NCBI RefSeq assembly: GCF_004127445.1
Contig: NZ_QEXM01000040.1
Span: 62,001 to 126,000 of the forward strand
Direction: 5' to 3'
DNA length: 64,000 bases
DNA from: Streptomyces alfalfae
Lineage (GTDB): Bacteria > Actinomycetota > Actinomycetes > Streptomycetales > Streptomycetaceae
How positions within the stretch are numbered: the stretch's first letter is position 1; each line of letters opens with the position of its first letter. A program made the translations under genes and the position numbers. This document shows, one piece after another, positions 27,122-34,458 of the stretch. Under the pieces are notes generated by a model. It saw only the letters and a program-made list of their open reading frames with translations, made no database searches and was not told the origin of the DNA.

Positions 27122-27793
27122 GTGACGCTCTCTCCACCGCTGCGCATCGCAGGCCTCACCCACGAGATCGACGACAGAACGCTCCTGGACCGCGTCGATC
27201 TGGAGGTGCGGGCCGGTGAGTCCCTGGCCGTGACCGGCCCCTCCGGCTCGGGCAAGAGCTCGCTGCTGTCCATCGTCCTCGGCCTTGTTCCCCCGAAGGC
27301 GGGGAAGGTCGTGGTGGCAGGCGAGAACGTGGTCGGCATGAAAGGCCGCCGCCTCTCCCGGCACCGCAGGAAGAACATCGGCATGGTCTTCCAGTTCGGT
27401 GAGCTGCTGGCGGAGCTGTCCCCCGTGGAGAACGTCGCGATCTCCGCACTCCTGGACGGCGTCCCCCGCGAGGACGCCTACCGGCGCAGCCACGAACTCC
27501 TGGCCGAGCTCGGGGTGCGGACGGACGGCGCACTCACCGGTCAACTGTCCGGCGGCGAACGCCAACGCGTCGCGGTCGCCCGGGCGCTGATCGGCGAACC
27601 GGCGCTGCTGCTGGCCGACGAACCGACCGGAGCACTGGACACCGGAACCCGGGACCTCGTCGCGGACCTCCTCTTCGACCTGCCGAGGACCCGGGGCTGC
27701 GCCCTGCTCGTCGTCACCCACGACCCCGCGATAGCCGGGCGTGCGGACCGCACGCTGCGACTGGACAGCGGCAGTCTGACGGCGGCGCCGTGA
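27122..27793 (+). CDS. ABC transporter ATP-binding protein, MacB/LolD type
   Basis: A 223-residue ATPase with Walker A GPSGSGKSS, signature LSGGERQRVAVARAL, Walker B ALLLADEP and the switch His in VVTHD. Its length and the signature belong to the MacB/LolD/FtsE class, which works with permeases that bear large extracytoplasmic domains. It overlaps the permease by four bases (GTGA), so the two are translationally coupled. Likely role: mechanotransmission or export of a small secreted protein, peptide or lipid; self-resistance is another option. Confidence 0.88.
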   Translation: MTLSPPLRIAGLTHEIDDRTLLDRVDLEVRAGESLAVTGPSGSGKSSLLSIVLGLVPPKAGKVVVAGENVVGMKGRRLSRHRRKNIGMVFQFGELLAELSPVENVAISALLDGVPREDAYRRSHELLAELGVRTDGALTGQLSGGERQRVAVARALIGEPALLLADEPTGALDTGTRDLVADLLFDLPRTRGCALLVVTHDPAIAGRADRTLRLDSGSLTAAP

Positions 27794-29985
27794 CGGGCGG
27801 CGGCCGCCGTCTCACCTGGCAGCTGTTGCGCCTGGGACACGCGGCCCACCACGGCGCAGAGGCGGGGCGCACACGATTCGCGGCGCTGCTGCTCGCGTCG
27901 GCGGTGCTCGCCCTCACCTTCTGCTCGTTCGTGCTCGCCTCGGCGACCTGGGACGGGCGTGCGGAACGCGGCGCCGCCCGGACCCCGGCGCTCGCCGAGA
28001 GCGGCGAGCAGGCGAAAGCCCTGTGGAGCCGCTACTGGGACTCCTACGAAGGCCGTCAGTTCACCGTGGTGGTGATCGCACCGCTGGAGGACGACGCGCC
28101 GCTGCCGCCAGGCGTCGGACACTGGCCCGCCCCCGGCGAAGTCCTGCTGTCACCCGCGCTCGCCGAAGCCCCACGCGCCGAAGGCTTCGCCCAGCGGTAC
28201 GGGAAAGCGGCCGGGCGGGTCGGCGGCGAAGGACTGGCTTCCCCCGGCGAGCGCCTCGCGTACGTCAGGCCGACGGCGGACATGCTCAGGACGGCGGACC
28301 TGGAGAAGATCACCGGTTACGGCGGGCACTGGATTCCCTTCGGCGACCTGCGGGTCGTCGGGGAGGAGACGGCGATGTGGGCCCTGCTCGCGGTGCTGCT
28401 CGGGCTGCCCGCGCTGGCTCTCGTCGTCGCGGCCGCCCGTACCGGCGCCGCCGGCCGGGACCGCAGGGACGCCCTCCTCGACGCACTGGGCGCGGGCAGG
28501 GGAGCCCGGCTGTGTGTGGACCTCGGGGGCGCCGTCCTCCCCGTCACGCTCGGCACGCTGCTCGCCGGCGCGGTGCTCGCGCCGGCACTCCTGAGTGACA
28601 TGCGACTGCCGTGGATCGGCTACACCCTGGCCGCCGCGGACGTCCGTGCGGCCATCGTCCCCGTCACCGCGGCCATGGTGCTCGCGGCGCTGACGACACT
28701 CGGCCTGGTACTGCTGCTGCGGCCCGCCCCCGCCCGCCGGCCCGGGACGCGGTCCAACCGGCCCACGAGCGCACAGGCGGGGCCGCTGAAACTCCTCGCC
28801 CTCGGCGCGTTCCCCATCTTCGTGATCATGGCGGTGTTCTCGGGGCCACTCCTCGGCGGGGCACAGCGCTCGGCCATCGCCTACCTCTTCGCGGTGGCGG
28901 GGGTGTGGGCGACGCTCCCGTGGGTGCTGGGCTGGGGCGCGGGACGGTGGAGCGCAAAGGCAGCGGGTCCGGCGCGGCGCCGGGGCGACCCCGCCCTGCT
29001 GATCGCCGTGCGGACCACGGCCGCACGACCGGCCGCCGTCGTCCGTCTGGTGGCGGTCCTCGTGGTCGCCATCGGTGTCCTCGGCCAGGCGCAGATCCTG
29101 TCCAGCCTGCTGTCCGTCATGCCCGGTCACGAGAGGACACCGGGCTCGGCCGCCGAGAGCGCCGCCCTCGTCCGGTCGGCCCACCAGGGCGAACTGCCTC
29201 GGGCTTTCCGGTCCTCGCTGCCTCGGACGGCGCGGGTCGTCGCCCTGGGGCGGATGGGCGAGGGGCCGGAAGCGGTGCGCGTCATGCAGGCGCCGTGCAG
29301 CGACCTGTCCCTCCTCGATCTGCCGTGCCCCCCGCGGGGGAAGCAGCGGCAGGTCACGCTCGGCGATCTCGAACGGCGGATACAGGGCGCGGGCCCCGGG
29401 CCCGCCGGGGAGCCGGTCCTCGTGCGGTCGGGGCCCGTGGAGCCGCTCACCGAGGGCGAAGGGCTGCAGGCGCTGGTCTTCGAGCCGGGTGGCTCCCGCC
29501 TCGACCTGCCGGCCGTCAAGCGCGCCGCACACCTGCACCTGTCCGCGAAGGCCGGTGTGCAAGGGCTGCGCGAGAGTGCGGAACAGCCCTCCGAACTCAG
29601 CCACCAGTCCCGGTGGATTCCGTTCCTGGCGGCCCTGGGCGCCGTGATCCTGCTCCTTGCCATGGCCATCGCGGCCACCGCTCACTTCCTGCGCCTGGCC
29701 CGGGCACTGGCGCCGCTGAACGTGCTCACGGGCGACCGCCGGGTGTTCCACCGGACCGCGGCGTGGTCCCTGGGCGCGCCGCTCTGCGCGGCGGGCGTCG
29801 TCGGTGTCGGCGTCCACCTCGTCCTCGTCCAGCCGGTCACGGGCGGCGCCTACGGCGGCGAGGTGTCGTGGCCGCTGCTGGCGGCCATGCTGGCGGGCAC
29901 GGCACTGACCGCCCTGGTCGCCGCGCTCGTCGGCGGGAGTGTCGCCGCCGGACGCGCGGCCTCGTGGGTGCCGCGCCCCGACTGA
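27790..29985 (+). CDS. FtsX/MacB-like ABC permease with large extracellular loop
   Basis: A 731-residue membrane protein. One span lies near the N-terminus (RFAALLLASAVLALTFCSFV), followed by an external region of about 130 residues. Then come several spans (TAMWALLAVLLGLPALALVV, then further segments up to VLVVAIGVLGQAQIL), a second external region of about 170 residues, and a final group of three spans. This 'duplicated' layout resembles bacteriocin-associated and FtsX-type permeases. It starts with GTG overlapping the ATPase stop. It is convergent with mycoredoxin; a terminator lies between them. Confidence 0.8.
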   Translation: MTGGGRRLTWQLLRLGHAAHHGAEAGRTRFAALLLASAVLALTFCSFVLASATWDGRAERGAARTPALAESGEQAKALWSRYWDSYEGRQFTVVVIAPLEDDAPLPPGVGHWPAPGEVLLSPALAEAPRAEGFAQRYGKAAGRVGGEGLASPGERLAYVRPTADMLRTADLEKITGYGGHWIPFGDLRVVGEETAMWALLAVLLGLPALALVVAAARTGAAGRDRRDALLDALGAGRGARLCVDLGGAVLPVTLGTLLAGAVLAPALLSDMRLPWIGYTLAAADVRAAIVPVTAAMVLAALTTLGLVLLLRPAPARRPGTRSNRPTSAQAGPLKLLALGAFPIFVIMAVFSGPLLGGAQRSAIAYLFAVAGVWATLPWVLGWGAGRWSAKAAGPARRRGDPALLIAVRTTAARPAAVVRLVAVLVVAIGVLGQAQILSSLLSVMPGHERTPGSAAESAALVRSAHQGELPRAFRSSLPRTARVVALGRMGEGPEAVRVMQAPCSDLSLLDLPCPPRGKQRQVTLGDLERRIQGAGPGPAGEPVLVRSGPVEPLTEGEGLQALVFEPGGSRLDLPAVKRAAHLHLSAKAGVQGLRESAEQPSELSHQSRWIPFLAALGAVILLLAMAIAATAHFLRLARALAPLNVLTGDRRVFHRTAAWSLGAPLCAAGVVGVGVHLVLVQPVTGGAYGGEVSWPLLAAMLAGTALTALVAALVGGSVAAGRAASWVPRPD

Positions 29986-30064
29986 GGAGGACGCCGCGTC
30001 CCGCCGCCGTACCGGGCGACCCTGCTCCAGGGCCCCCGAGGAGGGGCCGACGCCGCGCCCGGAA

Positions 30065-30102
30065 CGGCGGGAGACCCCCGCAGCAGCGGAGGTCTCCCGC
30101 CG
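30065..30102. terminator. bidirectional terminator hairpin between permease and mycoredoxin
   Basis: Arms of 12 bases (30065-30076 and 30091-30102) pair perfectly around a 14-base loop. It lies between convergent genes and marks the right edge of the accessory island. Confidence 0.75.
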
Positions 30103-30118
30103 GGACGAGGGACGGGAC

Positions 30119-30373
30119 TCAGGCGGTCAGTGCCTGCTTGACCTGCGCGAGGCTCGGGTTCGTCATGACCGACTCCGTGCCGCCGGGGGAGATCACGAGA
30201 AGCGTGGGTACCGTCTGGTTCCCGCCGTTCGCCTTCTCGACGAACGCCGCCGACTCCGGGTCGTGCTCGATGTTGATCTCGTTGTACGCGATGCCCTCAC
30301 GGTCCATCTGACCCTTGAGGCGGCGGCAGTAGCCGCACCACGTGGTGCTGTACATCGTCACAGTGCCCGGCAT
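30119..30373 (-). CDS. mrx1: mycoredoxin (Mrx1-type glutaredoxin)
   Basis: An 84-residue glutaredoxin-fold protein with active site WCGYC, the cis-Pro motif QTVPTLL and no signal peptide. The sequence closely follows mycobacterial mycoredoxin-1, which reduces protein-mycothiol mixed disulfides. Streptomyces uses mycothiol, so the same role is expected. An exact sigma-R type promoter lies about 50 bases upstream, fitting induction by disulfide stress. It is transcribed away from uvrD2, its conserved neighbour. Confidence 0.92.
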   Translation of the reverse strand: MPGTVTMYSTTWCGYCRRLKGQMDREGIAYNEINIEHDPESAAFVEKANGGNQTVPTLLVISPGGTESVMTNPSLAQVKQALTA

Positions 30374-30421
30374 GTCTTTCGTGCTCCTTCGTCGCTCGGG
30401 ATGCGTCTTCGCAATGGATCG

Positions 30422-30447
30422 AACGTACGCGACCCCGCCACCATTCC
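30422..30447 (-). promoter_or_regulatory. sigma-R type promoter of mycoredoxin
   Basis: Read on the minus strand, GGAAT (30447-30443) is followed by exactly 18 bases and GTT (30424-30422), a perfect sigma-R consensus. The predicted start is near 30415, giving a leader of about 40 bases before the mycoredoxin ATG at 30373. Confidence 0.82.
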
Positions 30448-30523
30448 CGCATTAGTACGACCGCAGCCACCCCCCTGTGGACAACCGGCTCGTCCGCCCC
30501 CGGCGACCTGGCAGCATGAAGGG

Positions 30524-32734
30524 GTGACAGCAGCAACGCACTCCACCCTCTTCCCGCAGGTCCCGGACTCTGCCGACGCGGTGCTCGACGGGCTCGACCC
30601 CGAGCAGCGCGAGGTGGCCACCGCCCTGCACGGACCGGTGTGCGTCCTCGCCGGCGCCGGTACGGGCAAGACGCGGGCGATCACCCACCGCATCGCCTAC
30701 GGCGTGCGTGCCGGCGTCCTCCAGCCCGCCAGCGTCCTCGCCGTCACGTTCACCAACCGCGCCGCGGGCGAGATGCGAGGCCGCCTCCGCCAGCTCGGCG
30801 CCTCCGGCGTCCAGGCCAGGACCTTCCACTCCGCGGCCCTGCGTCAGCTCCAGTTCTTCTGGCCGAAAGCGGTCGGTGGGTCGCTGCCCCGGATCGTCGA
30901 CCGCAAGATCAAACTCGTGGCCGACGCGGCGGCGGCCTGCCGCATCCGCCTCGACCGCAACGAGCTGCGTGATCTGACCAGCGAGATCGAGTGGTGCAAG
31001 GTCACCCAGACCGTCCCCGCGGACTACGCGGCGGCCGCGGCCAAGTCCGGCCGCGACGTCCCGCGCGACCCCGCCGAGACCGCCCAGCTCTACGCGGCCT
31101 ATGAGGACCTGAAGCGCGACCGGGCCGTCATCGACTTCGAGGACGTGCTCCTGCTCGCCGTCGGCATCCTCCAGGACCGGCACGACATCGCCGAGCAGGT
31201 CCGCGCCCAGTACCAGCACTTCGTGGTCGACGAGTACCAGGACGTGAGCCCGCTCCAGCAGCGCCTCCTGGAGCTCTGGCTCGGCGACCGCGACAGCCTC
31301 TGCGTCGTCGGCGACGCCAGCCAGACGATCTACTCCTTCACCGGAGCCACCCCCGACCACCTGCTGAACTTCCGCACCCGCCATCCGGGGGCGACCGTCG
31401 TCAAACTGGTCAGGGACTACCGCTCCACGCCCCAGGTCGTCCACCTCGCCAACGGCCTGCTCTCGCAGGCCCGCGGCCGCGCCGCCGACCACCGGCTGGA
31501 ACTGATCTCCCAGCGCGACCCCGGCGCGGAGCCCGTCTATACGGAGTACGCGGACGAACCGGCCGAGGCCGAGGGCGCCGCCCGCCGCATCCGGGCCCTG
31601 ATCGCCGACGGCGTCCCCGCCGGCGAGATCGCGGTCCTCTTCCGCACGAACTCCCAGTCCGAGATCTACGAACAGGCCCTCGCCGACGCGAACGTGCCCT
31701 ACCAGCTGCGCGGCGCCGAGCGGTTCTTCGAGCGCACCGAGGTCCGCGAGGCGGGCGCGGCCCTGCGCGGCGCCGCCCGCTTCGGGGGGAACGACGCACT
31801 CCTGGACGACGTGGTCGACCTGCCCTCGCAGGTGCGGGCCGTGCTCTCCACGAAGGGCTGGACCTCGCAGCCGCCCGCGGGCTCCGGCGCGGTCCGTGAC
31901 CGCTGGGAGTCGCTGGCCGCGCTGGTCCGCCTCGCCGAGGACTTCGCGCGGGCCAAGCCGGAGGCGACCCTCGCCGACCTCGTGGCCGAACTGGACGAGC
32001 GGGCGAACGCCCAGCACGCCCCGACGGTCGAAGGCGTCACCTTGGCCTCGTTGCACGCGGCCAAGGGCCTGGAGTGGGACGCCGTGTTCCTCGTCGGCCT
32101 CGCCGAAGGCATGATGCCGATCACCTACGCCAAGACCGACGAGCAGATCGAGGAGGAGCGCCGGCTCCTCTATGTGGGCGTCACCCGTGCCCGCGTCCAC
32201 CTCGGGCTCTCCTGGGCGCTCTCCCGTTCGCCGGGCGGCCGGCCCAACCGCCGCCCCAGCCGTTTCCTGGACGGCCTGCGGCCGGGCTCCGGCGGGGGAG
32301 CGGCGGCGCGAGCGGCGGGCGGCGGCCCCGGCGGCGTGGAGCGCGGCAGCGGAGCCGAGGCGCCGGGGGCGGTATCCGGCCGCCACCGGCCCAGGAGCCG
32401 CACGCCCGCCCGCTGCCGTGTCTGCGGGCGGACGCTCACCGACGCGGGCGAGCTGAAGCTGCTGCGGTGCGAGGACTGCCCGTCCGACATGGACGAAGGG
32501 CTGTATGAGCGGTTGCGGGAGTGGCGCAGTGTCCAGGCGGGGCGGCTCGGGCAGCCCGCGTACTGCGTCTTCACGGACAAGACCTTGATCGCCATCGCCG
32601 AGGCCGTGCCCGAGGACGAGGGCGAGCTGGCGCGCATCCCCGGTGTCGGCGTGCGCAAGTTCCACCGCTTCGGCGCCGATGTCCTCGCCATCTGTGCAGG
32701 TCAGGACGGTGTAAGGGGCGCCGACGGCGAGTGA
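30524..32734 (+). CDS. uvrD2: UvrD2 ATP-dependent DNA helicase
   Basis: A 736-residue SF1A helicase: GAGTGKTR near residue 44, VVDEYQDVSPLQQ, GDASQTIYSFTGA, LASLHAAKGLEWD and YVGVTRARVHL. A tetracysteine zinc motif (C631, C634, C649, C652) is followed by an HRDC domain ending IPGVGVRKFHRFG, the hallmark architecture of actinobacterial UvrD2. It is involved in DNA unwinding and repair. The GTG at 30524 has CAGCAT ending 6 bases upstream, consistent with a leaderless message. A long Gly/Arg-rich linker precedes the zinc motif. Confidence 0.93.
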   Translation: MTAATHSTLFPQVPDSADAVLDGLDPEQREVATALHGPVCVLAGAGTGKTRAITHRIAYGVRAGVLQPASVLAVTFTNRAAGEMRGRLRQLGASGVQARTFHSAALRQLQFFWPKAVGGSLPRIVDRKIKLVADAAAACRIRLDRNELRDLTSEIEWCKVTQTVPADYAAAAAKSGRDVPRDPAETAQLYAAYEDLKRDRAVIDFEDVLLLAVGILQDRHDIAEQVRAQYQHFVVDEYQDVSPLQQRLLELWLGDRDSLCVVGDASQTIYSFTGATPDHLLNFRTRHPGATVVKLVRDYRSTPQVVHLANGLLSQARGRAADHRLELISQRDPGAEPVYTEYADEPAEAEGAARRIRALIADGVPAGEIAVLFRTNSQSEIYEQALADANVPYQLRGAERFFERTEVREAGAALRGAARFGGNDALLDDVVDLPSQVRAVLSTKGWTSQPPAGSGAVRDRWESLAALVRLAEDFARAKPEATLADLVAELDERANAQHAPTVEGVTLASLHAAKGLEWDAVFLVGLAEGMMPITYAKTDEQIEEERRLLYVGVTRARVHLGLSWALSRSPGGRPNRRPSRFLDGLRPGSGGGAAARAAGGGPGGVERGSGAEAPGAVSGRHRPRSRTPARCRVCGRTLTDAGELKLLRCEDCPSDMDEGLYERLREWRSVQAGRLGQPAYCVFTDKTLIAIAEAVPEDEGELARIPGVGVRKFHRFGADVLAICAGQDGVRGADGE

Positions 32735-32749
32735 TTCAAACTCGTCGAG

Positions 32750-32787
32750 AAAATAGTTTGCGCATGCGCAAGGAAGACCCATAGGTT
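32750..32787 (+). promoter_or_regulatory. wblC promoter with AT-rich activator site
   Basis: A -35-like TTGCGC (32758-32763) and -10-like TAGGTT (32782-32787) are spaced by 18 bases. Immediately upstream of the -35 is AAAATAGT (32750-32757), the AT-rich block that WhiB7/WblC proteins read through their AT-hook while bound to the housekeeping sigma factor. The -35 also lies in a perfect 14-base palindrome, TTGCGCATGCGCAA (32758-32771). This fits an autoregulated wblC promoter. Confidence 0.7.
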
Positions 32788-32895
32788 CTTAGGCACGGGA
32801 ACGGCGGCTTCTCCGAAGCCCTGGCCCCGTGCTGTACTTGTTCCGCAGGATCGATTCCGATCGATCCCTTAGACGCCGAGAGGAGGCGAATTCCA

Positions 32896-33237
32896 GTGAT
32901 CAGCATCAACGAGAGCTTCGTCAGCACCGTCAAAATGACCGATCGCTCGGTCGTCGCTTCCTGCCTGCTCGGCTTCTCGAACCAGGGCACCGGTCTGTCC
33001 GGCGGCATCGCCGCCGTGCGTCCGCTGCCCGCCGCCCTGCCTCTCTCCGGTCTCTCCATCCGTGAGGCCAATGAGGGCAATGAGCGACCGACCAAGGCAC
33101 CGGAAGCAGCAGTAGCGGAGGCGCAGGCCCAGGCCTATGCCTTTGCGGCAGCCGGTGCCGGATTCCGGAAGCAGAAGACGCACCACCACCTGATGTGGGC
33201 CTTCCGTGGGCTCGAACCCTGGAGCGATCCAGTCTGA
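32896..33237 (+). CDS. wblC leader ORF (uORF)
   Basis: A 113-residue open frame with a strong AGGAGG 9 bases before its GTG, lying entirely in the wblC transcript leader. The product has no recognisable domain: a Ser/Val-rich start, an Ala/Glu-rich middle (EAAVAEAQAQAYAFAAAGAG) and a C-terminal basic/aromatic stretch KTHHHLMWAFRGLEPW. The stop codon lies in the left arm of a perfect hairpin, 24 bases before an intrinsic terminator. Translation of this frame probably sets whether the terminator forms, so that ribosome-targeting antibiotics release wblC transcription. It may act in cis only rather than as a functional protein. Confidence 0.75.
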   Translation: MISINESFVSTVKMTDRSVVASCLLGFSNQGTGLSGGIAAVRPLPAALPLSGLSIREANEGNERPTKAPEAAVAEAQAQAYAFAAAGAGFRKQKTHHHLMWAFRGLEPWSDPV

Positions 33238-33249
33238 TCTCGATCAGAC
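33232..33249 (+). promoter_or_regulatory. hairpin spanning leader-ORF stop codon
   Basis: GTCTGATC and GATCAGAC pair perfectly across a two-base gap; the leader ORF stop codon TGA (33235-33237) sits in the left arm. A terminating ribosome would melt this hairpin, linking translation of the leader to folding of the terminator just downstream. Confidence 0.65.
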
Positions 33250-33260
33250 CGGCGCCTTCA

Positions 33261-33302
33261 GGGCCGCGGAACCCCACCCGGGATCCGCGGCCCTTTTGTT
33301 TT
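33261..33302 (+). terminator. attenuator terminator in wblC leader
   Basis: Perfect 10-base arms (33261-33270 and 33284-33293) with a 13-base loop are followed by TTTTGTTTT, a rare clear U tract for this genome. It lies 104 bases before the wblC start and after the leader ORF, as expected for conditional termination. Confidence 0.85.
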
Positions 33303-33405
33303 CCCCGAAACAGGGAGACAAGCCGAAGGGGCCACCAGCAAGACCCGGTACCAGCCGCCAACCGGCCGACCCAGGCCGGCACGACCAGACGAGGAAAACC
33401 ACACC

Positions 33406-33774
33406 GTGCAACTCGAAGCGCACGCCCCGTCCGTACCGCCTTCACAAGCGATCGCCCCGCCCACTTCCACGGAGGATTCGACCTTGACCCCCCTGACCGC
33501 GCTCACCGCGCTCGACGACGCCATCGAGAACCTCGGCGTACCCGTCCCCTGCCGTGCGTACGACCCCGAGGTCTTCTTCGCCGAGTCCCCGGCCGACGTC
33601 GAGTACGCCAAGTCGCTCTGCCGCACCTGCCCGCTGATGGAGGCCTGCCTCGCCGGCGCCAAGGAGCGGCGTGAGCCGTGGGGCGTCTGGGGCGGCGAGC
33701 TGTTCGTCCAGGGCGTCGTCGTTGCCCGCAAGCGGCCCCGTGGCCGCCCGCGCAAGAACCCGGTCGTCGCATGA
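33406..33774 (+). CDS. wblC: WblC (WhiB7-type) transcriptional activator
   Basis: A 122-residue WhiB-like protein. C49, C72, C75 and C81 bind the 4Fe-4S cluster, GVWGGE forms the conserved beta turn, and the basic AT-hook RPRGRPRK ends the protein, which identifies the WhiB7/WblC subclass. The protein binds sigma-HrdB region 4 and activates intrinsic antibiotic-resistance genes; in S. coelicolor it has also been linked to induction of sigR. The GTG at 33406 gives the normal family length. The next gene overlaps its stop by ATGA. Confidence 0.95.
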   Translation: MQLEAHAPSVPPSQAIAPPTSTEDSTLTPLTALTALDDAIENLGVPVPCRAYDPEVFFAESPADVEYAKSLCRTCPLMEACLAGAKERREPWGVWGGELFVQGVVVARKRPRGRPRKNPVVA

Positions 33775-34094
33775 GCATCACCGGAACAATCGACCGCCCC
33801 ATGACGCACGACCCCCAGAAGCAGGCCCCGATGAAGGCAGCCACCAGCGAGCCCGCCGGCTCCGCTTCCCCGGACTTCACCACCACCGGCGCGCACACCT
33901 CGCGCCAGAACAGGACCCGTGAGATGCAACTCATCCCAGAAGCCATGGCTCGTGCGCATATGCACGAACGACTGCGGGAGGCCGAGGCTCAGCGCCCGGC
34001 CGAGCGCCTCCTGGCGGCCCGCCGCATGCAGCGCCGCGCGGAGCGCGCTTCGCTGCGTGCCCGGCGCGCGCTCGCCATGGCGGTCATGCAGTAA
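33771..34094 (+). CDS. small basic protein coupled to wblC, unknown function
   Basis: A 107-residue protein whose ATG overlaps the wblC stop (ATGA), so it is translationally coupled. The N-terminal half is disordered and Thr/Ser-rich. The C-terminal half is a strongly basic helix of Arg, Ala and Met (AEAQRPAERLLAARRMQRRA) that could bind nucleic acid. No family is recognised. Because it is made with WblC, it probably takes part in the antibiotic-stress response; that is inferred only from the overlap. A terminator follows. Confidence 0.7.
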   Translation: MSITGTIDRPMTHDPQKQAPMKAATSEPAGSASPDFTTTGAHTSRQNRTREMQLIPEAMARAHMHERLREAEAQRPAERLLAARRMQRRAERASLRARRALAMAVMQ

Positions 34095-34121
34095 GAGCCC
34101 AGGCGCAACGAGAGACGTGAA

Positions 34122-34151
34122 CGGGGGCCGGTCCGAACGGACCGGCCCCCG
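34122..34151 (+). terminator. terminator of the wblC transcript
   Basis: Thirteen-base arms (34122-34134, 34139-34151) pair perfectly around GAAC. It closes the wblC operon. Confidence 0.85.
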
Positions 34152-34200
34152 CGGTACGTTGTGCCCCGCGCCCGGCCGGACGCGGAGATAGGGTCACCGG

Positions 34201-34392
34201 GTGGACCAGCAGAAACCCCCGGCCGCGGACGCGGTGGACCCGGTGTGCTCCCGCTGCGGCACGACCGCCGAAGGCACGCCGCTGGCCTGGACGTACTCGG
34301 TCGAGAACGGCGTCCGCCGCTACTTCTGCGAGAGCTGCGCCCGCGACAACCTCAGAGCCATCGAGGGACGCCTCGACTCCGACCTCTGGTAG
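34201..34392 (+). CDS. small zinc-ribbon protein
   Basis: A 63-residue protein with two knuckles, CSRCG and CESC, 26 residues apart, separated by WTYSVENGVRRYF. This is a compact zinc ribbon of unknown partner. TAGGGT ends 6 bases before the GTG, so the transcript is probably leaderless. It is convergent with the ABC1 kinase gene. Confidence 0.75.
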   Translation: MDQQKPPAADAVDPVCSRCGTTAEGTPLAWTYSVENGVRRYFCESCARDNLRAIEGRLDSDLW

Positions 34393-34393
34393 C

Positions 34394-34441
34394 CACCGCG
34401 GCCTCCGGCCATCCGGTCACCGCGGCCTCCGGCCATCCGGT
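34394..34441. repeat. 24-bp tandem duplication between convergent genes
   Basis: Two identical 24-base copies, 34394-34417 and 34418-34441, begin CACCGCGGCCTCCGGCC. A degenerate third start (CATCGCCGCGG) follows. The array fills the short gap between the zinc-ribbon gene and the kinase gene. Confidence 0.85.
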
Positions 34442-34458
34442 CATCGCCGCGGAGCCGG

